Position numbers and translations under genes: made by a program
DNA from: Elusimicrobiota bacterium
GTDB taxonomy: Bacteria; Elusimicrobiota; Elusimicrobia; Elusimicrobiales; Elusimicrobiaceae
NCBI GenBank assembly: GCA_031258375.1
Contig: JAIRMX010000228.1
Coordinates: 1-8,306, forward strand
DNA: 8,306 nt
Reading direction: 5' to 3'
Shown: piece by piece, positions 1-6,498 of the stretch
Numbering within the stretch: the first letter of the stretch is position 1
How the letters are laid out: each line of letters begins with the position of its first letter
The notes under the pieces: generated by a model
Databases searched by the model: none
What the model saw: the letters and a program-made list of their open reading frames with translations, nothing else
Told to the model about the DNA's origin: nothing

Positions 1-382
1 ATTCTTTCAGCGGCGTTTCTTTAAACTCATACTCAAAACAAGTTCCGGCAAAAACAGCGCGCGCACCGCCGTTTGAGGCAAAGTTTTTAAGCATAATTAA
101 AGAGGCGTTTTGAAAAGCAAAATTTATTGTTGACGTAAGATAATCATTTGTTGCCGCCCATGCGAAGTGCAACAGATACTTGGGTTTTACGGACTTAAAA
201 ACTTTTTCAACTTTTTCCGTGTCAAAAATATTGCAATATATCCAATTGACGCCGTTATCGGGATTGTTTTTATCTATTGTAAGGGCATAAACTCCAAAAC
301 CCGCATTTTTCAAAGGCTCTATACTCTCCTTGCCGATTAACCCGCTTGCGCCTGTTAAAATTACCTTTTTAGAGTAGTTCAT
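1..382 (-). CDS. NAD-dependent epimerase/dehydratase, 3'-partial (runs off the window)
   Basis: The first 127 residues of a short-chain dehydrogenase/reductase-type nucleotide-sugar enzyme are visible; the end lies beyond base 1. The N-terminus has the Rossmann dinucleotide-binding motif TGASGLIG (residues 10-17), followed by an alternating beta/alpha pattern. A strand ending LLHFAW and a later strand ending AGTCFEYEF match this family, where the serine/threonine after the strand (GTC) helps catalysis. The YxxxK pair would be downstream, outside the window. The family carries out epimerisation, dehydration or 4-keto reduction of NDP-sugars in the cytoplasm. The GTCxEY form occurs in O-antigen and capsule deoxysugar epimerases/reductases, but substrate cannot be told. 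The ATG at 382 has AAAGAGA about nine bases upstream and overlaps the cupin epimerase gene by 14 bp. An in-frame ATG at 400 is possible but has a poorer ribosome site. Not shown by the ORF scan because the frame is open at the edge. Confidence 0.88.
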   Translation of the reverse strand, partial: MNYSKKVILTGASGLIGKESIEPLKNAGFGVYALTIDKNNPDNGVNWIYCNIFDTEKVEKVFKSVKPKYLLHFAWAATNDYLTSTINFAFQNASLIMLKNFASNGGARAVFAGTCFEYEFKETPLKE

Positions 383-896
383 AATTTCTGTCTCTTTCAT
401 TTATAGTCCGGTTCTTACAGGCTGGCCATTTTATACTTATTTTAGGGTCATTCCAGCGTAAACCTGTATAATAATCCGGCATAAAAAACTCGCTGAGCTG
501 ATAAAATAAAGTAGTGTTATCTTCCAGCGTTTGAAACCCGTGCGCGACGCCTGAGGGAATATAAAGCATACGGTTATTATTTTCGGAAAGTTCAAAAGAC
601 AACCATTTAAGATATGTTTGAGAATCTTTTATAACGTCTACGATAACATCAAAACAACTGCCTTTTATGCATGATACCATTTTAATTTCGGGATACGGTT
701 CTTTTTGATAATGCAAACCTCTTAACGTTCCTGCTCTCGTATTTTTCGAAATATTACACTGTTTAATATCAAAATCAATAGAATATTTTGCCATTTCTCT
801 TCTACAAAATTGACGAGCAAAAGAACCTCTCCCATCTTTATGTTCTTCTAATTCAATTAAGTACGCGCCTTTTATTGATAATTCCGTAAATTTCAT
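369..896 (-). CDS. rfbC: dTDP-4-dehydrorhamnose 3,5-epimerase family protein (RmlC/RfbC cupin)
   Basis: A 175-residue cytoplasmic cupin, close to the usual ~180 for the family. RmlC enzymes epimerise C3 and C5 of a 4-keto-6-deoxy NDP-hexose. Visible hallmarks are the DGRGSF segment (21-26), RGLHYQ with the catalytic-base histidine at 62, lysine 72, the IPSGVAHGFQ strand with His119, the tyrosine at 132 in FYQLSEF where the family has its acid/base tyrosine, and the closing RWNDPKISIKWP. All the catalytic positions expected for an active enzyme are present. The FYQLSEF wording resembles the branch found in CDP- or modified deoxysugar clusters rather than strict dTDP-rhamnose enzymes, so the true substrate may not be the rhamnose intermediate. 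Start ATG overlaps the stop of the ThDP enzyme gene as ATGA, implying coupled translation. No rmlA, rmlB or rmlD is visible here, so the symbol denotes family, not proven pathway. Confidence 0.92.
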   Translation of the reverse strand: MKFTELSIKGAYLIELEEHKDGRGSFARQFCRREMAKYSIDFDIKQCNISKNTRAGTLRGLHYQKEPYPEIKMVSCIKGSCFDVIVDVIKDSQTYLKWLSFELSENNNRMLYIPSGVAHGFQTLEDNTTLFYQLSEFFMPDYYTGLRWNDPKISIKWPACKNRTINERDRNYELL

Positions 897-2719
897 TTGA
901 TTATATTTCCCTCAAATTCTTTGCGGTCTAAAAACGGGTACATATCTTCAAGCGAGGGGGAAACCATCGTGCCGTCGGGCAGCTTTTTTGCCGAAAGTTT
1001 AGGGATAAAACTGTAATCCTTCTCAACAATAACCTCGCAGAGAATAGCTCCCTTGTATTTCAGAACGTCGGATATATTTTCGTCAAGTTCAGACGGCTTT
1101 TGTATCCGAACGGCTTTTATTTGAAACGCTTTTGCAATTTCAATAAAATCCGGAACGCTTACTCCGCTTTCAACACCCGCGCCGGTTAAACGCCCGTTAA
1201 AAAAATTCTTCTGCGTTTGTCTTATTGAAGAGTAGCCGGCGTTATTAATTATGAAAATTTTTATCGGAAGTTTATTATGTTTTATTGTTTCAAGTTCCTG
1301 CAAGTTCATCATAGTTGAGCCGTCGCCCGCAAGACAAATTACGTTTCTTTTTCCTGCGTTATAACTCGCGCCTATGGCCGCGGGCAAATCATAACCCATA
1401 GAAGCGTTGCCGGAATTAGAAATAAACCTCTGTCCCTCTTTTATTTGCGAAACTTGAAATGCGCATACGCATGCGGAACCGTTTGCCATAACCAAAATAT
1501 CGTTTGCCTTCATTAATTCCGTGAGTCTGCGTACAAAATAATATGGATTTATGATTCTTCCTTTTTGCCGGTACTCCGGAGTGTTTTCAAAAGAATATTT
1601 TTTTTGTCTTTCTTTGCACCATTTAAGCCAGTTTTGCCGCTCCGCACTCTTGCCGTATCCAGCAAGTGACGGGGGAATACTATCTATCAATGCCGTCAAG
1701 AAATCTCTTAAATCGGCGTTAATTTCTAAATCCGGCTTTACGGTAGGTTTGCGAAGCTCCGCATTGTCTATGTCTATAACTATTTTGAAAGCGTTTTTTG
1801 CAAAATTTTCCCAGTTATAACTGACTTGGCGTATATTGTTGCGAGTTCCCAAAAATAAAATGCAATCGGCGTTTTGCAATGCGAAATTGCCCGCGCGCTG
1901 GCCTATGGTGCCAATCCTGCCGACATAATTTTTATGCTCGCAAGGCAATAAATCAAAACCGTTAAGAGTTGTAACAACGGGAATATTGAGTTTTCCCAAA
2001 AGTTTATAGAATGTATTTATTTGTCCGGATAATCTTATGCCATGCCCCGCGACTATTAGCGGGTGCTTTGCCAAAAGTAATTTAGCGGTTATTAATATTG
2101 CGTCATTGCGAACCATGTCCCGTAATATTTTAATACGGGGTTCAGGGCGATAATTATTCGGCGTAGCAAACTCTTTCAATTTATTTTCGTCTATCATCGC
2201 CGCTTGAACGTTCATCGGTATATCAAGCCAAACAGGGCCGAAGCGGCCGGTTGTCGCTTCGTGTATGGCTTTATCCAAATGATATTTTATTTCGTTTGGT
2301 TCTCTTATCATCACGGCATATTTTGTCAAAGGTTTTACGATGGAAATAATATCAACTTCCTGATCGCCGAGCTGACGGAGCGGGATTTTAGGGCAGCTTG
2401 CGAGCGTGGTTGAAAATTTTACCTGCCCCGAAATATATAAAACAGGAACGCTGTCCGTCCATTGGCCAAAAACGCCGTTTAAGCAATTAAGCCCGCCCGG
2501 GCCTGTGGTTACATTTACGACTGCAAGTTTTTGATTAACTCTTGCATAGCCCTCGGCGGCTATGGCGCAGGCCTGCTCGTGATGATTGCAAATATACGGG
2601 ATATATCTGCCGAGGCTGTCATTTAGGTGCATAGCGCCGCCGCCGGATACCATAAAAAAATGTTTTATTTTATAGTGATTTTTTAATCTTTTTGCAACAT
2701 AATCTGAAAGTTTTATCAT
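893..2719 (-). CDS. Thiamine diphosphate-dependent enzyme, acetolactate synthase-like, sugar-cluster type
   Basis: A 608-residue protein with the three-domain pyruvate oxidase/acetohydroxyacid synthase fold. The N-terminal ThDP domain has GGGAMHLND (26-34) and NHHEQA with Glu48, the residue that activates the cofactor, then VNVTTGPGG. A central domain (about 200-340) follows. The C-terminal domain carries the metal/ThDP motif GDG at 465-467, 24 residues, then NN at 492-493. The family forms an enamine from pyruvate or another 2-keto donor and transfers it to a carbonyl. Among deoxysugar genes it recalls YerE, which attaches a two-carbon unit to a CDP-4-keto-dideoxyhexose; branch-chain amino-acid synthesis is less likely because no ilvN/ilvC is nearby. 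The ATG at 2719 is preferred: GGGA lies about nine bases upstream and it forms ATGA with the preceding stop. A TTG at 2734 would add five residues and lacks a better ribosome site. Exact donor and acceptor are unknown. Confidence 0.9.
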   Translation of the reverse strand: MIKLSDYVAKRLKNHYKIKHFFMVSGGGAMHLNDSLGRYIPYICNHHEQACAIAAEGYARVNQKLAVVNVTTGPGGLNCLNGVFGQWTDSVPVLYISGQVKFSTTLASCPKIPLRQLGDQEVDIISIVKPLTKYAVMIREPNEIKYHLDKAIHEATTGRFGPVWLDIPMNVQAAMIDENKLKEFATPNNYRPEPRIKILRDMVRNDAILITAKLLLAKHPLIVAGHGIRLSGQINTFYKLLGKLNIPVVTTLNGFDLLPCEHKNYVGRIGTIGQRAGNFALQNADCILFLGTRNNIRQVSYNWENFAKNAFKIVIDIDNAELRKPTVKPDLEINADLRDFLTALIDSIPPSLAGYGKSAERQNWLKWCKERQKKYSFENTPEYRQKGRIINPYYFVRRLTELMKANDILVMANGSACVCAFQVSQIKEGQRFISNSGNASMGYDLPAAIGASYNAGKRNVICLAGDGSTMMNLQELETIKHNKLPIKIFIINNAGYSSIRQTQKNFFNGRLTGAGVESGVSVPDFIEIAKAFQIKAVRIQKPSELDENISDVLKYKGAILCEVIVEKDYSFIPKLSAKKLPDGTMVSPSLEDMYPFLDRKEFEGNIIK

Positions 2720-4113
2720 TTTATAATTTCCCAATAGCCGCCTTTGTCAGGGCCGATGCGGCGGATTCTACCGGATTGCTTTAATATATTTAGATTTTTC
2801 TTTATACCTGCGGGACTAAGGCCAGTAATTTCTGAAATTTCTTGTATGGTTATATTGTTGTTTTTTACAATCATTTCAAATATTTTCTGGCTACTTTTCT
2901 GGCTACTTTTCTGGGTAATCTCCGTCATAGCTATATTGAGAGGAAAAACTACTTTTGTCATATCCATAGCGGATTTAAAAGATATTTTATTACCGGTTTC
3001 TTTTTCCCAAACAAGCATTTTATCAAAACCATATCCGGCATTTTCGCAAAGCTTAGCGCAGCGGAATAATTTTGCAAGAACGGGATTTCTTGGGATAGAA
3101 ACATCCTCTTTCAATATTTCTTCTATAGGGCGGGGCAAACTGCCGGGGTTTTCAAATTCTATTCTATTTGTGAATACTCTTATGCGCGGCTTCATCGGAC
3201 TAAAATAATCACAGTGGATAAGCATATTTATTAAGGCTTCTCTTAAAGCGTCCAGTTGCTTTGTGTCTTCAATGCCCGCGCCCATATCTCCAATTCTCAA
3301 AGGATTATCGGCATAATTTCTTAAACGCTGAAAAAGAATAAAATAATACTCCCAAATATTTTCTTGCTCCTGAATGCGAAAAGTGTATCTTGGTTCGGAA
3401 TTTTCGTACGACGTTCCGGGAATTTCAAGATAATCTATTCTAAAATCAGGGAAATGGTTTTGTATAGCTGCGTTTTTGCCTATGAAAAGCAAACCGCCGT
3501 AAGTTAATTTGCCGTTTTTTATAATTTGCAGTTTTTGATTAAAAGAGGCGTCGTCCAACTTGTTATATTTTAATTCCGGAACCATTCTTTTCAAATAATC
3601 GCGGAAATTATGATATGACTCTTTGTTTATAGATTTTAACGACGTTCCCCGGGCTGTTTTTGCGGACATTGTTCCGAATGCCTGATTGCGGTATAAAGCG
3701 TTAATTTCATATTCAGAAGCGCGGCGGTCGCCGCTTGCATTTCTGATAAACGTGTTTTGCAAAGAATTAAAAAAAACCGGTTTATTTTCAGAAACAGGAA
3801 TATAAAATCCTAAAACTGTCTTGCCTCCTAATTTATATTTTTTGCATATTGAAAGTATTTTTGTGTTAAATTTATTTGAGTTTCGTATAGTATTTATGAA
3901 GTCTTGCGATATTTTCTCCGCGTTGTCTACTCCGGAGATTTCGTACTTGTTGCCATGTTGAGACACGCCAAGAATTATCCATCCTCCGGCCGTATTTGAA
4001 AACGCGCTTACCGTTTCCCAAATATTTTTAGGCAGTTCTGAGGATGTTTTTTTTACTTCAAAATCGTCCCATTCTATATCGGATAATTTTTTTAATAGTT
4101 CCTGTTTGTTCAT
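2716..4113 (-). CDS. AlbA_2 (Schlafen-like) DNA-binding regulator with C-terminal winged helix
   Basis: A 465-residue protein of the widespread COG2865-type 'RecG-like/ATP-binding' regulators. The N-terminal AlbA_2/Schlafen domain (about 10-135) shows EVKK at 19-22, AFSNTAGGWIILGV (37-50) and the FIRNASGDRRAS segment. Residues about 285-375 form the degenerate GHKL ATPase-like domain, with REALINMLIHCDYF (Glu292, Asn296, His300, Asp302) and FENPGSLP. A Q/K/S linker of repeated QKSS (401-410) leads to a winged helix-turn-helix (411-465) with ISEITGLSPAGIKKNLNILKQSGRI. Such proteins are cytoplasmic and predicted to bind nucleic acid; some act as transcription regulators, but no target is known here. 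The start ATG has AAAGG eight bases upstream and sits 25 bp after the aldolase stop; its TGA overlaps the ThDP gene start. It interrupts an otherwise metabolic gene run, suggesting acquired cargo or a dedicated regulator. Confidence 0.85.
   Translation of the reverse strand: MNKQELLKKLSDIEWDDFEVKKTSSELPKNIWETVSAFSNTAGGWIILGVSQHGNKYEISGVDNAEKISQDFINTIRNSNKFNTKILSICKKYKLGGKTVLGFYIPVSENKPVFFNSLQNTFIRNASGDRRASEYEINALYRNQAFGTMSAKTARGTSLKSINKESYHNFRDYLKRMVPELKYNKLDDASFNQKLQIIKNGKLTYGGLLFIGKNAAIQNHFPDFRIDYLEIPGTSYENSEPRYTFRIQEQENIWEYYFILFQRLRNYADNPLRIGDMGAGIEDTKQLDALREALINMLIHCDYFSPMKPRIRVFTNRIEFENPGSLPRPIEEILKEDVSIPRNPVLAKLFRCAKLCENAGYGFDKMLVWEKETGNKISFKSAMDMTKVVFPLNIAMTEITQKSSQKSSQKIFEMIVKNNNITIQEISEITGLSPAGIKKNLNILKQSGRIRRIGPDKGGYWEIIK
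2883..2914 (-). repeat. 12-bp in-frame tandem repeat (2.7 copies)
   Basis: On the + strand the unit ttttctggctac occurs at 2883-2894 and 2895-2906, with eight further bases at 2907-2914. On the coding strand it encodes the repeated QKSS linker (residues 401-410) between the ATPase-like domain and the winged helix of the AlbA_2 protein. Because the unit is a multiple of three, slippage would change linker length by four residues without breaking the frame. Low-complexity linkers at this point are common in the family. Confidence 0.85.
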
Positions 4114-4138
4114 TACTTTACCTTTCAGTAATTATTAC

Positions 4139-4954
4139 TTAATACTGCCCGCCGGCCTCTTCTATGAGTTTTTTATATCTTGCCTCAAGCATAATTATTC
4201 TTTGCGCGTCTTCTTTATGTATACAGCCGTAGAAATCCCTTTTGTTTTTAAGCCACATAAGCTCAAAGCCGACAGCTTTGAGGATACCTTTATCGGTGTT
4301 TTTATCCGCAAGGGCTTTTTGTGCGTCAAAAATCAATTTTCTCGTTTCAAATTTTGTTAAAGAACCTTCCGGCAGTTTTTTAAAGAACGGTAAGGAATAC
4401 GCGGAAACACCGCCGCCTATAGTAAATTTTTTCTTGTATCTTACGGCTTTTTGCGCAAGCTCGTTTGCTATTTTAAAAATTTCTTCCGAATTTATATCTT
4501 CCCGCGAAAGACCCATTGAGCCGGTCATATCAACGCGTCCCAGCACTATGCCGGCCATATCTTTGGCTTCAGGAGTATTGAATATTTCATCAATATTTTT
4601 AAAACCGGTGATAGTTTCGGTATTAATGAAAAAATCTACGTCCGCTCTTTCGTCTTCGGGGAAGGCTAGTCTGGTGGAATTTATGTATTTTTTAAAAGCA
4701 TAAGCCGATTCTATCATCGGAGCAACAATAGCATTTACGCCTATCGTCCGCGCTTCGTACATATCCTTTAACGCTTCGCAGCCGCCTATTTTAATGGTTA
4801 AATCAAGACCGGCGCGCGTTACTACTTCTTTTAACCTTAAAGCTTCTTCAGTCCTTGTGCCTTCGGCCTCAAATTCGCATTTTATGCCGATTACGTGGTG
4901 ATTTGTCTTTAAATCAAGCAAAGTATCAGTCATTCTTTTTTCTAAAGTATTCAT
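4139..4954 (-). CDS. HpcH/HpaI-type aldolase (citrate lyase beta-like family)
   Basis: A 271-residue protein with the TIM-barrel pattern of class II HpcH/HpaI aldolases and citrate lyase beta subunits, which make or break C-C bonds using a pyruvate or acetyl enolate bound to a divalent metal. Support comes from the strand IVAPMIESAYAFKKYI (76-91), FINTETITGFKNIDEI (109-124) with Glu113 at the metal-ligand position, and GIVLGRVDMTGSMGL (135-149) with Asp142 as the second likely metal ligand. The family's usual length is 250-300, so it looks complete. Similar proteins occur beside ThDP enzymes and epimerases in surface polysaccharide clusters; a role in supplying or handling the keto-acid/aldehyde used by the ThDP enzyme is inference. 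The ATG at 4954 has a perfect AAGGAG six bases upstream. It is the first gene after a 119-bp gap and may begin its own transcript. Confidence 0.85.
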   Translation of the reverse strand: MNTLEKRMTDTLLDLKTNHHVIGIKCEFEAEGTRTEEALRLKEVVTRAGLDLTIKIGGCEALKDMYEARTIGVNAIVAPMIESAYAFKKYINSTRLAFPEDERADVDFFINTETITGFKNIDEIFNTPEAKDMAGIVLGRVDMTGSMGLSREDINSEEIFKIANELAQKAVRYKKKFTIGGGVSAYSLPFFKKLPEGSLTKFETRKLIFDAQKALADKNTDKGILKAVGFELMWLKNKRDFYGCIHKEDAQRIIMLEARYKKLIEEAGGQY

Positions 4955-5073
4955 TTTTTTCTCCTTACTTATATGTTAAAAGTTTTTATTTTTCCTGTTT
5001 AAAGGACAATTCTTTTTCTATTTCCTTTATTAATTAAAGTTTTTGCGTTTTATTTAACGAATTATCTGCGCTC
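4955..5073. other. AT-rich gap, possible leader of the aldolase-to-epimerase genes
   Basis: This 119-bp stretch is the longest clearly non-coding spacer of the window. It is strongly AT-rich. The only structure seen is a weak 7-bp inverted repeat (5000-5006 with 5023-5029, 16-base loop) without a following T tract, so it is not a convincing terminator. I could not place a -35/-10 pair with proper spacing; a promoter for the downstream sugar genes is plausible from position alone. Minus-strand bases near 5107-5042 also hold a short reading frame discussed under findings. Confidence 0.35.
4961..4966 (-). promoter_or_regulatory. Ribosome binding site of the aldolase gene
   Basis: AAGGAG on the minus strand, six adenines before the ATG at 4954. 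It fixes the aldolase start and is one of the two strongest ribosome sites in the window. Confidence 0.8.
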
Positions 5074-5325
5074 TTAAACAAATCTTGGATTATTGTTTCC
5101 ATATTTATGTAAGTTGGTCAAAACTATATTTAGTTGTTTTGAATATTCGCCGTCGTTGTTTACAAAAAAATCAAGATCATCGGAATATCTGTGTCGCAAA
5201 TACGCTCTACTTAAAGCGGTACCACCTGTTAGAAAAAATCGTGTTTTGCAACCGCTTATAACTTTCATCACCCCATCTTGGAACGGATACAGATTCTCCT
5301 CGTAATTTTGAGAATACAAAATCAT
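5074..5325 (-). pseudogene. Truncated AbiEii/AbiGii-type nucleotidyltransferase toxin
   Basis: Only 83 residues, against roughly 200-300 for the family, so the C-terminal two thirds are missing. What remains is the clear N-terminal signature of an AbiEii-like nucleotidyltransferase: ENLYPFQD near residue 10, FFLTGGTALSRAYL (30-43) with the nucleotide-binding GG at 34-35, and RYSDDLDFF (46-54) with the metal-binding D50-x-D52. Full-length members are toxins of type IV-like or MenAT-like pairs that transfer nucleotides to tRNA or other targets in the cytoplasm. Here the frame stops shortly after the active-site strands, in NNNPRFV, so an active enzyme is unlikely. The ATG at 5325 is supported by AAGGAGG four bases upstream, a site embedded in the overlapping partner gene. 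The fragment could instead be a functional mini-protein, but I know of no such precedent. Confidence 0.75.
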
Positions 5326-5590
5326 AACGCCTCCTTAAATCTTCAGAGTGCAATTGTTTCTCTATTTTGTTAGAATATAACGTTTTTAACTTTTCAATTC
5401 CCCATATTGCAACGGTAAAATCCCATGGTAGCCTTTCAAGGCTCCTTACAAAAATTTTATTTTGGTCAAATACGCTGCCGGCAAGTTTTTTTTTACCTTC
5501 AACTACGGCAAGCATATCTTCGGGGGAAACGTTGTAATCCCAATTTATAGATTTCATTAAATCCAGTTTTTCTTTATGCGTAAGTTTCAT
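5207..5590 (-). CDS. Antitoxin-like partner of the AbiEii-type nucleotidyltransferase
   Basis: A 127-residue cytoplasmic protein without transmembrane segments. It reads as the small alpha-helical partner often found just upstream of AbiEii-like nucleotidyltransferases: KLTHKEKLDLMKSINWDYN at the start, PEDMLAVVEGKKK, a FVRSLERLPWD core, then KLKTLYSNKIEKQL and LRRRYDFVFSKL. I recognise this pattern from memory of family members, not by alignment. The last ~29 residues (after SKLRGE) overlap the toxin gene in another frame for 119 bp and have low family likeness, so the ancestral stop was probably nearer 5290 and has been lost. The ATG at 5590 follows the epimerase stop by one base, with only a weak GGAT-like ribosome site, so translation may depend on coupling. 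If the toxin is dead, this gene may be a leftover or an orphan regulator. Confidence 0.65.
   Translation of the reverse strand: MKLTHKEKLDLMKSINWDYNVSPEDMLAVVEGKKKLAGSVFDQNKIFVRSLERLPWDFTVAIWGIEKLKTLYSNKIEKQLHSEDLRRRYDFVFSKLRGESVSVPRWGDESYKRLQNTIFSNRWYRFK
5330..5336 (-). promoter_or_regulatory. Ribosome binding site of the truncated nucleotidyltransferase
   Basis: AAGGAGG on the minus strand, four bases from the ATG at 5325. It lies inside the coding sequence of the upstream partner (its LRRRY codons) and shows that the toxin start really is internal to that gene. Confidence 0.75.
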
Positions 5591-5591
5591 T

Positions 5592-6485
5592 TTATTTATC
5601 CGCGAGTAATTTGTTTTTGTCTATCAAATGTTTTTGTTCCATATAATAATTATATAAAGTTAAAATTGCTTTTTGAATGCCAGTAAAGCGAATGTTTTTT
5701 AATTCACTTTTTAGTATGGCATTATCTCCCGTGTACTCGAAGCCTATGCCTTGTTTTTCTATCTTGACAGGTAAGTTTTTGCCGTTTATTTTTTGTATTA
5801 TTTTTGCTGCTTCTATTAACTCTGTTTTTTCATCTGGAACTATGTTATAACTTTTATGTTTTGCGTCGTTTTCTATAAAATATTCCAAAATCGGCATTAA
5901 ATCATCTATAAATAGATAATCGAAGCGGCGGTTTTGTTTTAATGTTATCGGCAAATCAAATAATGTTTTGCATATAGCGTTTGAAATAAAACGTATTTCC
6001 CAGTCTTCGTATTTGCCGAATATGCCAAAAATATTTAAATCCGTAAAATTATCGAGTTTTTCAATGCGTTTTGCAACTACATATTTGCAAAATCCGTGTT
6101 CGTCCTGCGGAATGTTTTTGAAAATATCCGTTTCTTTTGCATTTTTTATGTCTTTTGAATTATCGTAAATCGCGCCGGAGCCAAAATTTATAAATTTGCC
6201 GTATTTGTCTTTATACCTTGCCAAATTTTCAAACATTCTGACATTGGAGTAGAATAAATTAGTCGGGTCTTTTGCATTTCTGTGTCCGGGTTTTGTGGCC
6301 GCGTGCAAAACAATGTCGAAATTTTTATTTCTGAAAAATTTATCAACGCTGTCGCTGTCAATTAGATTTAGCTCGGAACTTCGCGGCGTGGCAATATCAT
6401 ATCCGGCGGCAAGATAGCTTTCTTTTATATTTCTGCCGATAAATCCGCTTCCGCCGGTTAAAAGTATCTTTAGTTTATTCTTCAT
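5592..6485 (-). CDS. NAD-dependent epimerase/dehydratase (extended SDR, GDP-fucose synthase-like)
   Basis: A 297-residue extended short-chain dehydrogenase/reductase, near full length for the family. The N-terminus has the Rossmann motif TGGSGFIG (10-17). HAAT (61-64) marks the end of the fourth strand. NFGSGAIYD (100-108) carries the catalytic serine region, and YVVAK (135-139) is the YxxxK catalytic pair, preceded by HGFCK. RRFDYLFIDDL, later, is the segment that contacts the sugar nucleotide in these enzymes. These proteins reduce or epimerise 4-keto sugars using NAD(P)H in the cytoplasm. A 4-keto or branch-carbonyl reductase role, like YerF in the yersiniose pathway, is an inference from the neighbouring ThDP enzyme and cupin epimerase. 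The ATG at 6485 has only a weak ribosome site and starts 13 bp after the autotransporter remnant's stop, which may mean inefficient expression or coupling. Confidence 0.88.
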   Translation of the reverse strand: MKNKLKILLTGGSGFIGRNIKESYLAAGYDIATPRSSELNLIDSDSVDKFFRNKNFDIVLHAATKPGHRNAKDPTNLFYSNVRMFENLARYKDKYGKFINFGSGAIYDNSKDIKNAKETDIFKNIPQDEHGFCKYVVAKRIEKLDNFTDLNIFGIFGKYEDWEIRFISNAICKTLFDLPITLKQNRRFDYLFIDDLMPILEYFIENDAKHKSYNIVPDEKTELIEAAKIIQKINGKNLPVKIEKQGIGFEYTGDNAILKSELKNIRFTGIQKAILTLYNYYMEQKHLIDKNKLLADK

Positions 6486-6498
6486 AATTATCGTTCGT

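Noticed and set aside
893..2719. Naming the ThDP protein IlvB (acetolactate synthase)
   Set aside because: The fold and motifs match, but no branched-chain amino-acid genes are nearby, and the sugar-epimerase context and the GGGAMHLND opening fit the sugar-cluster branch better.
2720..2734. TTG start five codons upstream of the ThDP gene ATG
   Set aside because: The ATG at 2719 forms an ATGA overlap with the upstream stop and has GGGA at good spacing; the TTG would only add residues GNYK and has no better site.
2744..4703. Long plus-strand frames (for example 2744-3208 and 4242-4703)
   Set aside because: They lie antisense to genes with clear domains, are Phe/Ser/Ile-rich as expected from reversed AT-rich coding sequence, and show no recognisable motifs or ribosome sites.
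5000..5029. Inverted repeat as a transcription terminator
   Set aside because: The stem is only 7 bp and AT-rich, the loop is 16 bases, and no T tract follows on the transcribed strand.
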